A stretch of DNA of 64,000 nucleotides from an uncultured Selenomonadales bacterium (GTDB taxonomy: Bacteria; Bacillota; Negativicutes; Selenomonadales; Selenomonadaceae), in assembly GCA_900314765.1 (NCBI GenBank), contig OMWN01000028.1, forward strand, positions 1 through 64,000, given 5' to 3'. Below the pieces are notes generated by a model. It did no database searches. It was not told the origin of the DNA and worked only from the letters and a program-made list of their open reading frames with translations. Every line of letters starts with the position of its first letter. The stretch's first letter is position 1. A program made the translations under genes and the position numbers. Positions 35,641 through 44,794 of the stretch are shown here, piece by piece.

Positions 35641-37359
35641 TTATTTCGACTTGCCGCTGTCGTTGCCGCGGCTCGGCGTCGAGCCCTGTGATGATGAGCC
35701 ACTGCTTGTGCCGCTCGGTTTGCTGCTCGAGCGGCTCTCGGCGACGACGAAATCGACCTCTGAGCCCGCCTCTGCCGTCGAGCCGCCCGACGGCGTCTGC
35801 CCGATGATGGTGCCGGGCGTCGCTGAGCTCGTGCTCTTCGTGACGCTTCCGACCGAGAGGCCGAGCGAGTTGAGGCTTGTCTTCGCAGAGCTTACGGTGC
35901 TGCCCGTGAAGTCTGGCACCGTCACCATCTTTACGGCCTTGCCCTTGCTGATCGTTATGTCGACGGATTTGCCTTGGTCGATTTTATTGCCCGGCGATGG
36001 CTCCTGCCCTATGACCGTGCCTTGATCCGCATCGGATTCTTTTTCGTAGACGGTGCCGATTTTGAGCCCCATTTTTTCGAGCTTATCGACGGCCGCTGAC
36101 TTCGAGAGTCCCTTCACGTCCGGCATCGTCATTTCCTGTCCGCCTCGGCTGACCTCTATCGTGACGACGCGGTTCTCCTTGACGCGCGAATTCGCCTCTG
36201 GGTCCTGCTTGACGACGTGGCCTGCTGGCACCTTCGCGTCGTACACCTCCGACACATTCACTCTGAGGTGCGCCGACTCGAGTATCTCCTTCGCGAGCGC
36301 CATCTGCTTTCCCTTGACGTCCGGCACGGTGACCTCGCTCTTGCCGAGCATGCCGCCGAAAGCGAAGAATATGCCGAACGCGAAGCCGAGCACGAGGAGC
36401 GCCGCTATCACAATCAAATATTTGCGTTTCTTCGAGCCACCGCTTTTTTCCTCAACTCCATCGTCCTCGATGTCCTCATCGGAAATGGCGGGCATCATGC
36501 GCGTCGCGAATGGGTCGTTCGACGCCTCGAGCACAGAGTAGCCGAGCATGCGCTCCGCTTGGCGAATGTCCTCTATCATCTCGCGCGCCGTGAAGCGCTC
36601 GTCCGCGTTCTTCGCCATTGCCTTCAGCACGATGGACTCGACGATGGGCGGTATGTCGGGATTGAGCTCACGCGGCGGCACGGGCTCCTCCTGCAAATGC
36701 TTCAACGCGACGCTGACCGTCGTCTCGCCCGTGAACGGCAAGTGTCCCGTCAGCATCTCATACATCACGACGCCGAGCGAATAAATATCCGACTTCGGCG
36801 TTATCTGCGTGCCCTTCGCCTGCTCCGGCGAGAAATAATGAACAGAGCCGACAACATTGCCGTTGTACGTCATCGTGGACTGCGTGACGGCGCGCGCGAT
36901 GCCGAAGTCTGCGACTTTCACGCGGCCATCGCGCATCACGAGTATGTTGTGCGGCTTTATGTCGCAATGGACGAGATTATTCGCGTGGGCGTCGGCCAGC
37001 GCACTCGCTATCTCGCGGGCAATGCGCAGCGACTCCTCGACGGGGAGCCTGCCCTCGCGGTCGATGAGGCTCTTCAACGTCTCGCCCGCCGCGTACTCCA
37101 TTATGATGAAATGGTCGTCACCGTCCGTGCCGACATCGTATATATTGACAATATTGGGGTGAGAAAGCCTCGCCGCCGCCTGTGCCTCCTGCTGAAAGCG
37201 CTCCAAGAAGCTCCTGTCACGTGCCAGCTGTGGATGAAGTATCTTCACCGCCACGACACGGTCGAGAACCTTGTCGTGCGCCTTGTACACATCCGCCATG
37301 CCACCCCCGCCGACGTGCTCAAGAATCTCATACCGATTCCCTAGTACACCGCGTTCCAT
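35641..37359 (-). CDS. prkC: PASTA-domain Ser/Thr protein kinase PrkC
   Basis: Membrane sensor kinase of 572 residues that reads cell-wall fragments. Kinase domain (about 10-270): GGGGMADVYKA loop, VAVKIL lysine, DFGIA, and a Thr-rich activation segment TQSTMTYNGNVVGS. The catalytic loop reads HCDIKPHN instead of the usual HRDIKPHN, so the RD arginine is Cys. One transmembrane helix (about 312-335) is followed by three extracellular PASTA repeats beginning VPDVKGK, MPDVKGL and VPDFTGS, then a Ser-Gly-rich tail. Start ATG 37359 with AGGAGG 8 bases upstream. It is the last of the fhaA-stp-prkC set. Confidence 0.95.
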   Translation of the reverse strand: MERGVLGNRYEILEHVGGGGMADVYKAHDKVLDRVVAVKILHPQLARDRSFLERFQQEAQAAARLSHPNIVNIYDVGTDGDDHFIIMEYAAGETLKSLIDREGRLPVEESLRIAREIASALADAHANNLVHCDIKPHNILVMRDGRVKVADFGIARAVTQSTMTYNGNVVGSVHYFSPEQAKGTQITPKSDIYSLGVVMYEMLTGHLPFTGETTVSVALKHLQEEPVPPRELNPDIPPIVESIVLKAMAKNADERFTAREMIEDIRQAERMLGYSVLEASNDPFATRMMPAISDEDIEDDGVEEKSGGSKKRKYLIVIAALLVLGFAFGIFFAFGGMLGKSEVTVPDVKGKQMALAKEILESAHLRVNVSEVYDAKVPAGHVVKQDPEANSRVKENRVVTIEVSRGGQEMTMPDVKGLSKSAAVDKLEKMGLKIGTVYEKESDADQGTVIGQEPSPGNKIDQGKSVDITISKGKAVKMVTVPDFTGSTVSSAKTSLNSLGLSVGSVTKSTSSATPGTIIGQTPSGGSTAEAGSEVDFVVAESRSSSKPSGTSSGSSSQGSTPSRGNDSGKSK

Positions 37360-37527
37360 GGTCATTTCCTCCTTACAAAGCATTGCTGCCCTCGCCGCCC
37401 TTGGCGGCAATTTAGGCTGTTATTCATTGTGTATTATATGCAAATCACGCAAATCGTATTCTTGCAAATTTTGCGACTGACAATTAATTTATTTGCTTGA
37501 TACTTATAAGCTAATGACTATCCACGA

Positions 37528-37669
37528 GGTGATGCCAGCACGAAGTAACTTAGCAATTTCCTTACAGGCTCTTTGGTTGGCTCCGAAGCGGCGTGTTTTC
37601 GCTTTTGCCGCGAGGAGTCCAGCACTAGAGCCTGTCAAAATTGCGCAGTGGATGAGGGCTGGCCTCACC
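37528..37669. repeat. Long-hairpin element, copy 1 (between stp and prkC)
   Basis: A 142-bp imperfect palindrome with nested stems: GGTGATGCCAG/CTGGCCTCACC (37528-37538, 37659-37669), GCAATTT/AAATTGC, ACAGGCTCT/AGAGCCTGT (37564-37572, 37627-37635) and GCGGC/GCCGC at the tip. A closely related copy in the opposite orientation lies at 46739-46879. It splits the stp-prkC gap; a frame of 74 codons over it has no family features. Nothing else is seen in 37360-37703. Confidence 0.8.
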
Positions 37670-37703
37670 GAGTTGTTTCCCACTGCTTTTAAAAATAATA
37701 ATC

Positions 37704-38420
37704 CTAATAATCAATGACAATCGCCGAGATATTGTCGTGGCTGTCATTTTTGAGCGCCGCATCGACAAGCGCCTGCGCGCGATTTTCGACAGCTCTGTCG
37801 CCAATGATGCGGGCTATCTCCTCATCCGTCACGACGGAGTGAACACCGTCGCTCATGAGCGCGATCGTGTCGCCCTCGGCGACATCAAACGTGCCCGTGT
37901 CGACGATGAGATTTTCGTCGACGCCGACGGCCCTCATAAGCACGTTGCGCTGCGGGTGGACACGCGCCTCCTCCGCTGTGATTTTGCCCTTCTCCACAAG
38001 GTCATTCACATACGAATGGTCGCGCGTCACTTGACGAAGCTCGCCGCCGCGCAGCACATAGAGCCGCGTGTCGCCGACATGCGCGAAGTAGCCTTTGCCG
38101 CCTTCCTCATGAAACAGCGTCGCCGTCGTGCCCATGCCCTTGTATTCCGGATGATTGCTCACATGCTCGAGAATTTTTTCGTTGGCGCCCGTTATGATTT
38201 TTTTCAGCGAAATCTCGCTGACGCCGAGGCTCGCCTCATCGCGGAGCACTGCCTCTGCCATGTCGATGACAGCCGTGCTCGCGACCTCGCCCGCCACATG
38301 GCCGCCCATGCCGTCCGCCACGATGAATGTGTCCGGCGCGATTTTCGCGACCCTGTCCTCATTGTTCGGACGCGTTGGGCCTATGTCCGTCGCAAGAGAG
38401 GCATTTTTTATTTTTAGCAC
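37704..38420 (-). CDS. stp: PP2C-type Ser/Thr phosphatase Stp
   Basis: Partner phosphatase of PrkC, 238 residues, metal-dependent PP2C fold. Motifs include TRPNNEDRV (about 16), VADGMGGHVAGEVAS (about 35-50), HVGDTRLYVLR (about 120), TRDHSYVNDLV and ALMSDGVH (about 190), and DNISAIVI at the end. The start is GTG 38420 with GGTGA upstream, one base after the fhaA stop. In other Firmicutes stp and prkC overlap or adjoin; here 344 bases with a hairpin element separate them. Confidence 0.95.
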   Translation of the reverse strand: MLKIKNASLATDIGPTRPNNEDRVAKIAPDTFIVADGMGGHVAGEVASTAVIDMAEAVLRDEASLGVSEISLKKIITGANEKILEHVSNHPEYKGMGTTATLFHEEGGKGYFAHVGDTRLYVLRGGELRQVTRDHSYVNDLVEKGKITAEEARVHPQRNVLMRAVGVDENLIVDTGTFDVAEGDTIALMSDGVHSVVTDEEIARIIGDRAVENRAQALVDAALKNDSHDNISAIVIDY

Positions 38421-38421
38421 T

Positions 38422-39165
38422 CTATATCACCTCATAGCGGATTACGGTGCTGCCGAGCCTGACCTCGTCGCCGTCGCTTAAGCAGGCCGACTTCACGAGC
38501 TCGCCGTTCACGAATGTGCCGTTCAGACTGTCCGCGTCGTATATGACGTGGCGATGACGCTCATACTCGACGTACGCATGAAGCCGCGACGCATTGAGGT
38601 CACTGAGGACAAGCTCATTCTTGTCGCGTCGCCCGATGTATATCTTTCGCTCGCCGAATTCGAGCGTCTTGTCCATGTCTGGCCCATCGATGACGCGCAT
38701 GACGACGAATTTCCGCGCGGGCGGCAGATTGAGCGGCACCTCATAGCCGAGGCGCGCGAGCACGAGCGTGCCGCCGTCCGCGCCGTCGACCTCGTCCTCT
38801 TCTCGCTCATCCTCGAAGCACGAGCTCACGTCGCACTCGCCCTCCGTCATGTCGAACGACTCCGAGAGCTTCACGTCGAGCGGACCGTCCATGAAGCTAT
38901 CAGAGAGAATGACCTCGCGCTCGATGAACATGTTTATTTCTTCGATGAAGCGGCGCGATGACAGCCGATGATAATCATCGACGCAGAGCGACACCTCGAA
39001 CGAGTTTGGCAAAAGCGCGCCGCGCGAGAGCTTTCTTCTGCTTTTTTTGAGCTCTTCGCCGAGCGCGAGCTCCACGTCGTCGGGCGTAAGCTCATTTCTG
39101 ATGCCCCGATGAAAAAGGCCGCCGATATGTTTTTCAAAAAGTGAGCCGATTTTTGGAAATTTCAA
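38422..39165 (-). CDS. FhaA-like FHA-domain protein (DUF3662 plus FHA)
   Basis: A 247-residue phosphothreonine-reading adaptor. The N-terminal DUF3662 domain (about 1-110) is like that of mycobacterial FhaA. It is joined by an acidic linker (EDEREEDEVDG) to a C-terminal FHA domain with IYIGRRDKNELVLSD (about 172), SRLHAYVEYE (about 192) and DSLNGTFVNGE (about 213). FhaA-type proteins bind phosphorylated PrkC/PknB targets in cell-wall control, so the fhaA-stp-prkC order makes functional sense. Confidence 0.9.
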   Translation of the reverse strand: MKFPKIGSLFEKHIGGLFHRGIRNELTPDDVELALGEELKKSRRKLSRGALLPNSFEVSLCVDDYHRLSSRRFIEEINMFIEREVILSDSFMDGPLDVKLSESFDMTEGECDVSSCFEDEREEDEVDGADGGTLVLARLGYEVPLNLPPARKFVVMRVIDGPDMDKTLEFGERKIYIGRRDKNELVLSDLNASRLHAYVEYERHRHVIYDADSLNGTFVNGELVKSACLSDGDEVRLGSTVIRYEVI

Positions 39166-39189
39166 ATCGAATCCCCCTCGATGATGCCG

Positions 39190-39258
39190 AAGGAAACACT
39201 GATTATTTCAGCGAAAAAATCTCTCGTCAATACTACAGCTTTAATTAATCAGCGCTTC
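39190..39258. repeat. Small inverted-repeat element between rlmN and fhaA
   Basis: AAGGAAACACTGATTA (39190-39205) and TAATCAGCGCTTC (39246-39258) bound 69 bases. The arms match the ends of the element at 12791-12896, with a shared CTGATTATTT stretch next to one arm. Confidence 0.5.
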
Positions 39259-39268
39259 AATAAAAATT

Positions 39269-40312
39269 TTACTTCTCTATGTGCTGATTGCGCAGTTGGC
39301 CGCATGCCGCAGCAATGTCCGTTCCCATCTCGCGCCGTACCGTCGCCGCAATGTGTCGCTCCGTCAAAATTTGCAGGAATTTTTCTATTCGCGCTGATGA
39401 CGGTCGCTTAAAATCACGCTCCGTCACGGGATTGAGCGGAATGAGATTGACGCTCGCGAGCTGACCGCGAATGAGGCGCGCGAGCTCCTTCGCGTTGTCG
39501 TCGCTGTCATTGACACCCGCAATCAAAAGATACTCGTACGTCACGCGCCGCTTTGTCGTGTCGCCATAGCGCTTGCCCGCCGCGACGACGGCGGCAATGC
39601 CGTATTTTTTATTGATGGGCATGAGCTCTGAGCGTATGTCGTCGTTCGGCGCGTGAAGCGATATGGCGAGCGACACGGGTATCTCCTCCGCCGCGAGACG
39701 GTCGATGCCCTCGACGATGCCCGCCGTTGAGAGCGTGATGCTCCTGTACGATATGCCGAGCGTGTACGGCTCATGAACGAGGCGCATGAACTTCACGACA
39801 TTCTCGTAGTTCATCATCGGCTCGCCCGAGCCCATGAGCACCATCGTGTCCACTTTCTTGTCCTCGTTCTGCCTCAGATAATCGTCGATGAACAGCACCT
39901 CCGCGAGCATCTCGCCCGACGTGAGATTGCGCTCGACGCCGTGCACCGTCGACGCGCAGAACGCGCAGCCCATCGCGCAGCCCGCCTGCGTCGATATGCA
40001 GATGCTCGAGCCGTAGTTGTGGCGCATGAGCACGGACTCGACGGCGACGCCATCGCCAAAGCCCAAGAGAAACTTCGTCGTCTCGCCGTCTGATGAATCC
40101 CATTTCTCGATGAGCGTCGGGCGCTGAATGACGAAATGCTCGCTGAGCGTCTCCTGCATCGCCTTGCCGATGTTCGTCATCTCAGCGAACGACGACGCGC
40201 CTTTTTTGTACATCCAATCGGCTATCTGCTTCGCACGAAATTTTTGCAGCTTCAGCGCCGTGATTTTCTGTTCAATTTCCGCCAGTGTCAATCCATAAAT
40301 ATTCTCAAGCAT
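39269..40312 (-). CDS. rlmN: Dual-specificity RNA methyltransferase RlmN
   Basis: Radical-SAM enzyme of 347 residues that makes 2-methyladenosine at A2503 of 23S rRNA and A37 of some tRNAs. The cluster motif CAMGCAFC (about 112-119) and the second catalytic Cys in AAACGQL near the C-terminus are both present, with GSGEPMMNYENV (about 160) and STAGIV. Its place after rsmB is usual in Firmicutes, although a 349-base gap with a repeat now separates them. Confidence 0.96.
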   Translation of the reverse strand: MLENIYGLTLAEIEQKITALKLQKFRAKQIADWMYKKGASSFAEMTNIGKAMQETLSEHFVIQRPTLIEKWDSSDGETTKFLLGFGDGVAVESVLMRHNYGSSICISTQAGCAMGCAFCASTVHGVERNLTSGEMLAEVLFIDDYLRQNEDKKVDTMVLMGSGEPMMNYENVVKFMRLVHEPYTLGISYRSITLSTAGIVEGIDRLAAEEIPVSLAISLHAPNDDIRSELMPINKKYGIAAVVAAGKRYGDTTKRRVTYEYLLIAGVNDSDDNAKELARLIRGQLASVNLIPLNPVTERDFKRPSSARIEKFLQILTERHIAATVRREMGTDIAAACGQLRNQHIEK

Positions 40313-40369
40313 CTTATTTCCTTTATATGAGATTCAAGAAAAACTGCTCATCCTAATTGGGCTGTGCAA

Positions 40370-40571
40370 ACCCTCTCCGGCCCCTACGGGGCCACCTCCC
40401 CCAAAGGGGGAGGCAAAATTCGAGAATTTTTGTGTTTAAACTTAAACTACGAAACCATCGATTTCACGCTTTCATTAGTCGATCATTCGGCTAGCGTAAA
40501 TAATTTCAGAATCTGTGGGGTCAGCCTCCCCCTCTGGGGGAGGTGCCGAGCGAATGCGAGGCGGAGAGGGT
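40370..40571. repeat. Large palindromic repeat element, copy C
   Basis: A 202-bp element with ends ACCCTCTCCGG and GGCGGAGAGGGT, and hairpins GGCCCCTACGGGGCC, CTCCCCCAAAGGGGGAG and CTCCCCCTCTGGGGGAG just inside. Same orientation as copy B. It occupies most of the gap 40313-40661 inside the rsmB-rlmN run. Confidence 0.8.
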
Positions 40572-40661
40572 CACGCAACCGAGTCATTTTACATCTGATT
40601 TCATAATGCATTAAAACATGAAAAACGAAATTCAAAAACACAGCGTTTTTATAAATTCACC

Positions 40662-42008
40662 TTACACTTTTCGCCTCATGCGCGCTATGAAAAATCCGTC
40701 GACGCCGTCGCGCTGCGGATATAGCTGTATCATTTCCTCGTCGCGTTTCTTTATCGGGAGCAGTTGCCCCGCGTTCTCGAGCGCAAATTCATCGTGGCGC
40801 GCGAGGAACGCGCGCACGACGTCCTCATTCTCTGCGTGATTCATCGTGCACGTGCTGTAGACGATGACGCCACCCGCCTTCACCGCGCGCGCCGCGCTCT
40901 CGAGTATCTCGCTTTGGAGCTTCGGCAGTTTGTTTATCTCCGACAGCCTTTTTCGCCATCGCGCGTCGGGGCGACGCCTCAGCACGCCGAGCCCCGAGCA
41001 CGGCGCATCAATCAGCACGCGGTCTGCCATCGCCTCATATTCCTCGCCGATTTCCCGCGCGTCCATATTAATCGTCTCTACAATGTCGATGCCAAGCCGC
41101 GCGGCGTTCTCCTCGACCGTCTTTAGCTTCGCCTCGTATATGTCTGCCGCTATGACGCGCCCATCATTTTTCATCATGGCCGCAATGTGCGTCGTCTTGC
41201 CGCCCGGCGCACTGCACGCATCGATAACGAGCTCTCCGGGCTTCGGCTCAAGGATATGCGCGACCATCATCGAGCTCTCGTCCTGCGCTTGCCAGAGTCC
41301 ATCTGCCAGCGACTTCATCGTGTCCATATTGCCGTGCTTCGTGCACAGTATGCCCTCCGTCGCCCATTTCGACGACTCGACCGTCGCGCCCTCGTTCTCC
41401 ATGATCATCATGAGCTCGTTGCGGCTCGTCTTCAGCGTGTTCGCGCGTATCGAGAGCACTGCGGGCTCATTGTCAAACGCGCAGAGTTTTTTCGTCTCGT
41501 CCACGCCAAATTCGCCAATCCATCGCTTCACGAGCCACCTTGGGTGCATCATCGTGAGCGCGATGCTGTCGGCATCGTCATCTTCCGCCGATGGAAACTT
41601 CGCGCGCTCGGGCTCGCGCACCGCCGTCCGCAGCACGGCGTTCACATATTTCGATGCGCCGATGCGCTTCTCATGCTTTTTCACGAGCTCGACCATCTCA
41701 TTGACAGCCGCAGACGGCGGCACCTTGTCGAGGAAAAACAGTTGATAGACACCGAGCCTCAGTGCCGCGCGCACGATGGGCGACAGCTTTTTTACGAGCT
41801 TAGTCGAATATTTTTTTATGATCCAATCGAGCGTGTCGCCCGCCTTCACGGCGCCGTAGACGAGCTCCGTCGCAAATCGCCTGTCTATGTCCTTTATGTC
41901 GGGCGATTTTTTGAGCTCGCGCGCGAGCGACACATTCGCGTACGCGTCGTTCTCGTGCACGTCCATGAGCACGAGCATCGCGATTTCACGCGCCTTATCC
42001 ATTTTCAT
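40662..42008 (-). CDS. rsmB: 16S rRNA m5C967 methyltransferase RsmB
   Basis: A 448-residue SAM-dependent enzyme. An N-terminal NusB-like RNA-binding domain (about 1-140) precedes the Rossmann methyltransferase with DACSAPGGKTTHIA (about 262), the two catalytic cysteines in LIDAPCSGLGVLRRRPD (about 333) and YSTCTMNHAENE (about 395). Its start lies inside the end of the DUF116 gene (14-base overlap), so the two are translated together. Confidence 0.96.
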   Translation of the reverse strand: MKMDKAREIAMLVLMDVHENDAYANVSLARELKKSPDIKDIDRRFATELVYGAVKAGDTLDWIIKKYSTKLVKKLSPIVRAALRLGVYQLFFLDKVPPSAAVNEMVELVKKHEKRIGASKYVNAVLRTAVREPERAKFPSAEDDDADSIALTMMHPRWLVKRWIGEFGVDETKKLCAFDNEPAVLSIRANTLKTSRNELMMIMENEGATVESSKWATEGILCTKHGNMDTMKSLADGLWQAQDESSMMVAHILEPKPGELVIDACSAPGGKTTHIAAMMKNDGRVIAADIYEAKLKTVEENAARLGIDIVETINMDAREIGEEYEAMADRVLIDAPCSGLGVLRRRPDARWRKRLSEINKLPKLQSEILESAARAVKAGGVIVYSTCTMNHAENEDVVRAFLARHDEFALENAGQLLPIKKRDEEMIQLYPQRDGVDGFFIARMRRKV

Positions 42009-42798
42009 TGTCCTTTTCGTCGTGGATGAGCATTCTCTCTATCTCCTCGCGCACGAGATTTATGTCGACGTGCGTGTTGTAGCATGGCCCATTCGGGCGA
42101 ATATTCATGACGCCGACCGCTGGCAGTGGGTAGACGTCCTGTATGCCGCTCGTGAGGTCGCGCTCACAGGCAATGGCCAGCACCGCCCGCGGGCGAATTT
42201 TCTTCACGGTCTGACGCGCGAGCGTGCCGCCCGTCACGACGAAGAAATGAAAGCCCATCTCCTCAGCGAGCGTCACGAGCGCGCCGATATCACAGCCGCC
42301 GCAGCGCTTGCAGTTCGCCATCGGATCACGCGTGATTTTGTGCGGGCAGCTCGCGAGCTGCAGGCAATGCGGCGTGACGACGAGCAGCTCATTAGCGTGC
42401 ACCTTTATATGCTGCTGGTGAATGATTTGGTTGCTGACCGCGACGAATGACCGCTCTATGCGACGACGACTCACGCCGAAAATCTTGCCGAGCAACACCG
42501 CTATCGGAAAAAGCGCATTGATGAGGGCGTACGTCCTGCGCTGAAAAAGCGAGAAGAACGGCAGCCCCATGATTGCACCAACGATGCTGACGATGCCGAG
42601 CCCCGTGACGATGATGACCGCCGCGAAAAGCCCGCCGATGATGCCCGGCAAGTACTCCGAAATCTCGCGAAGGCCGAGGTAGCTCACGCGCCAGACGCCG
42701 TAGCCGATGGCCGCGACAATGACGAGAGAGAGCGACATGAGGGCGATGAAAAGCCTCTTGCGCGGCCTCTCAAGGCCCAGTTCCAGTGTATCTGCCAT
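41995..42798 (-). CDS. DUF116 membrane protein
   Basis: A 267-residue protein with two or three N-terminal transmembrane helices (about 15-85) and a cytoplasmic Cys-rich domain. The conserved part has PHCLQLASCP (about 143) and NCKRCGGCDIG (about 160-170), which could hold a metal or Fe-S cluster. A later AIACERDL stretch adds another Cys. The family is of unknown function but is regularly found between fmt and rsmB in Firmicutes, as here. Confidence 0.88.
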   Translation of the reverse strand: MADTLELGLERPRKRLFIALMSLSLVIVAAIGYGVWRVSYLGLREISEYLPGIIGGLFAAVIIVTGLGIVSIVGAIMGLPFFSLFQRRTYALINALFPIAVLLGKIFGVSRRRIERSFVAVSNQIIHQQHIKVHANELLVVTPHCLQLASCPHKITRDPMANCKRCGGCDIGALVTLAEEMGFHFFVVTGGTLARQTVKKIRPRAVLAIACERDLTSGIQDVYPLPAVGVMNIRPNGPCYNTHVDINLVREEIERMLIHDEKDNENG

Positions 42799-42846
42799 AT
42801 ATAATGAACCTCTTATGAATCCATTAAATCCAGTATTTTAGAATTT

Positions 42847-43812
42847 TTACTCAAACTTGCTGCCAACGGTAATGGCGTGACCCCTCAAATAGTCGGCGGC
42901 GCTCATGCGCTTCTTGCCCGGCGCCTGTATCTCCGTGATGGTAATGACGCCGTCGCCCGTCGCTACATCTATGCCGTCTTTGCCGACCGCAACGATCTCT
43001 CCCGCCACGCTTGCGCCGTCAGATGCCACGACGCTCACTTTCGTGCGCCATATCTTATACTTTTTGCCGTCCATTGACGAATAGGCGCCGGGCCACGAGT
43101 CGAGCGCGCGCACGAGGTCGTGAATGCTTTTCGCGCTCTTCGTCCAATCGATATGACCCGTCTCACTCGTGAGCATCGGCGAATAGCGCGCGTTTTCCTT
43201 GACGCCCGTGTCGTCCTGCTTCTCGCGCTTTGCCGTACCGTCGATGAGCGCGTTCACCGTCGAGACGAGGAGTCGCGCGCCCATCTTTGAGAGCGCATCG
43301 TGAAGCTCCTCGAGCGTCATGTCGGGCGTGATCTCTATCTCGTCGCGCTCGAGCATGTCGCCCGTGTCGAGCCCCACGTCCATCATCATCGTCGTGACGC
43401 CTGTCTTTGTCTCGCCGTTTATGATGCACCACTGCATCGGCGCCGCCCCACGATACGACGGCAGGAGCGACGCGTGCACATTCACGCAGCCGAGGCGCGG
43501 CACATCGAGCAGCGCCTTCGACAGTATTTGCCCGAATGCGACGACGACAATGATGTCCGGCGCTATCTTTTTCAGCGTCGTGACAAATTCGTCCGTCTTC
43601 ACGCGCTCAGGCTGATACACATCGATGCCGCGCTCGACGGCGAATGATTTCACAGGCGACGGCGTGAGCTTATGGCCACGACCACGCGGCCTGTCGGGCT
43701 GCGTCACGACGCCGACGACATCGACGCGCTCCATTTCCGTGAGCGCTTTCAGACACGGCACCGCGAAATCCGGCGTGCCCATGAAGACGGCCTTTATCGT
43801 TTTATTCGTCAT
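42847..43812 (-). CDS. fmt: Methionyl-tRNA formyltransferase
   Basis: Formylates Met-tRNAfMet for translation initiation. The 321-residue protein has FMGTPDFAVPCL (N-terminus), the catalytic region NVHASLLPSYRGAAPMQW (about 107-124) with Asn, His and later Asp in DVGLDTGDML (about 140), and a C-terminal OB-like domain. The start lies in the end of def (11-base overlap), the classic def-fmt pairing. Confidence 0.97.
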   Translation of the reverse strand: MTNKTIKAVFMGTPDFAVPCLKALTEMERVDVVGVVTQPDRPRGRGHKLTPSPVKSFAVERGIDVYQPERVKTDEFVTTLKKIAPDIIVVVAFGQILSKALLDVPRLGCVNVHASLLPSYRGAAPMQWCIINGETKTGVTTMMMDVGLDTGDMLERDEIEITPDMTLEELHDALSKMGARLLVSTVNALIDGTAKREKQDDTGVKENARYSPMLTSETGHIDWTKSAKSIHDLVRALDSWPGAYSSMDGKKYKIWRTKVSVVASDGASVAGEIVAVGKDGIDVATGDGVITITEIQAPGKKRMSAADYLRGHAITVGSKFE

Positions 43813-44272
43813 CGTCTCCCGTCTCCCGCCTCAAGTTCTTCGCAATGTCGATGAAGAGAATGCCGTCTAGGTGGTCGCACTCGTGCTGAATGCAGCGCGC
43901 GAGCAGCTTCTCTGCGGCGAGCTTCCTGCGCTTGCCGTAGCGCGTCGTATACTCGACCTCTATCTTCGCCGCGCGCTCGACGTCGCCGTATATGTCCGGC
44001 ACGGAGAGGCAGCCCTCCGAGTCAATCGCGCTGCCATCGCGCATCGTTATCACAGGGTTGATGAGTTCGAGAATGCCGTCACCTATGTCTATGACGACCG
44101 CTCGCATCGAGACGCCCACCTGCGGCGCCGCGATGCCTATGCCGTTGAATTTATACATCGTCTCAGCCATGTCATCGAGAAGATGCCTGAGCTTTGCGTC
44201 CACCTTTTTCACGGGCGCGCACTTCGTCTTGAGCACGGGCGCACCGGCCTTCATGATATTGAGTATTGCCAT
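43802..44272 (-). CDS. def: Peptide deformylase
   Basis: Removes the formyl group from new proteins. The 156-residue metalloenzyme has all three motifs: GIGIAAPQVG (about 43), EGCLSVP (about 86) and QHECDHLDG (about 130). ATG 44272 is chosen for its match to family starts (AILNIMKAGAPVLK) and GGCAGGA just upstream; a frame to 44299 adds nine unlikely residues. The 5' region 44273-44364 is AT-rich. Confidence 0.97.
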   Translation of the reverse strand: MAILNIMKAGAPVLKTKCAPVKKVDAKLRHLLDDMAETMYKFNGIGIAAPQVGVSMRAVVIDIGDGILELINPVITMRDGSAIDSEGCLSVPDIYGDVERAAKIEVEYTTRYGKRRKLAAEKLLARCIQHECDHLDGILFIDIAKNLRRETGDDDE

Positions 44273-44364
44273 ATCCTGCCTTCTTTCTATATTTTTCAAT
44301 CATTACATTATATCACACATAATAATAAAGACTAGCAAAAATATTTTTAACCAGCTTTATACAT

Positions 44365-44398
44365 ACAAATAAAGCCACCACAAAAACTGTGATGGCTT
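44365..44398 (-). terminator. Terminator of tmRNA
   Basis: On the minus strand AAGCCATCACA pairs with TGTGGTGGCTT around a T-rich loop, followed by TTATTTG. It lies just after the tmRNA CCA end. Confidence 0.8.
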
Positions 44399-44408
44399 GG
44401 GTTATTAC

Positions 44409-44757
44409 TGGTGGAGATGAGGAGAATTGAACTCCTGTCCGAAGGTGTCGTTTCACGGGTTTCTCCGAGCGAAGCCTGTGTTTTGCTTTAAGGTCTCAGG
44501 CGTCCGCAGGCAGACTCAAAAGACCCGATCTCGATGAAGTTCTCCACCAATCTCCGAGAATTGACGATGGAACAGCCCACGGCTGTCCTCTATCCTACCC
44601 GCGTGGGCTCAGATAAGTAGAGGCTGGCGTTAAGCCGCCAGAGCGTAATCTTCGTTTGCTTTTATGTTTAGATAAAAGTTTCACCTTGCTGACGGGATGG
44701 TGACCCCCGGCTCGCTGCCCATGCACCGTCCGCCCCCGTCGAGACCATTGCATCCCC
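44409..44757 (-). ncRNA. ssrA: tmRNA (ssrA), tag ANEDYALAA
   Basis: A 349-base trans-translation RNA. The 5' end GGGGATG (44751-44757) pairs with CATCTCC before the encoded ACCA (44409-44412), and the T-arm reads TTCAATTC. The tag frame at 44630-44659 begins GCAAACGAA and ends GCGGCTTAA, giving ANEDYALAA, preceded by the usual A-rich stretch after a pseudoknot. It rescues stalled ribosomes and marks products for proteolysis. Confidence 0.97.
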
Positions 44758-44794
44758 GATGAGGCACATTGCGTGCATGACTTTCACTGTGTTT

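Noticed and set aside
37493-37717. 74-codon plus-strand frame between prkC and stp
   Set aside because: It is made up mostly of the hairpin element, which has a second copy without a matching frame.
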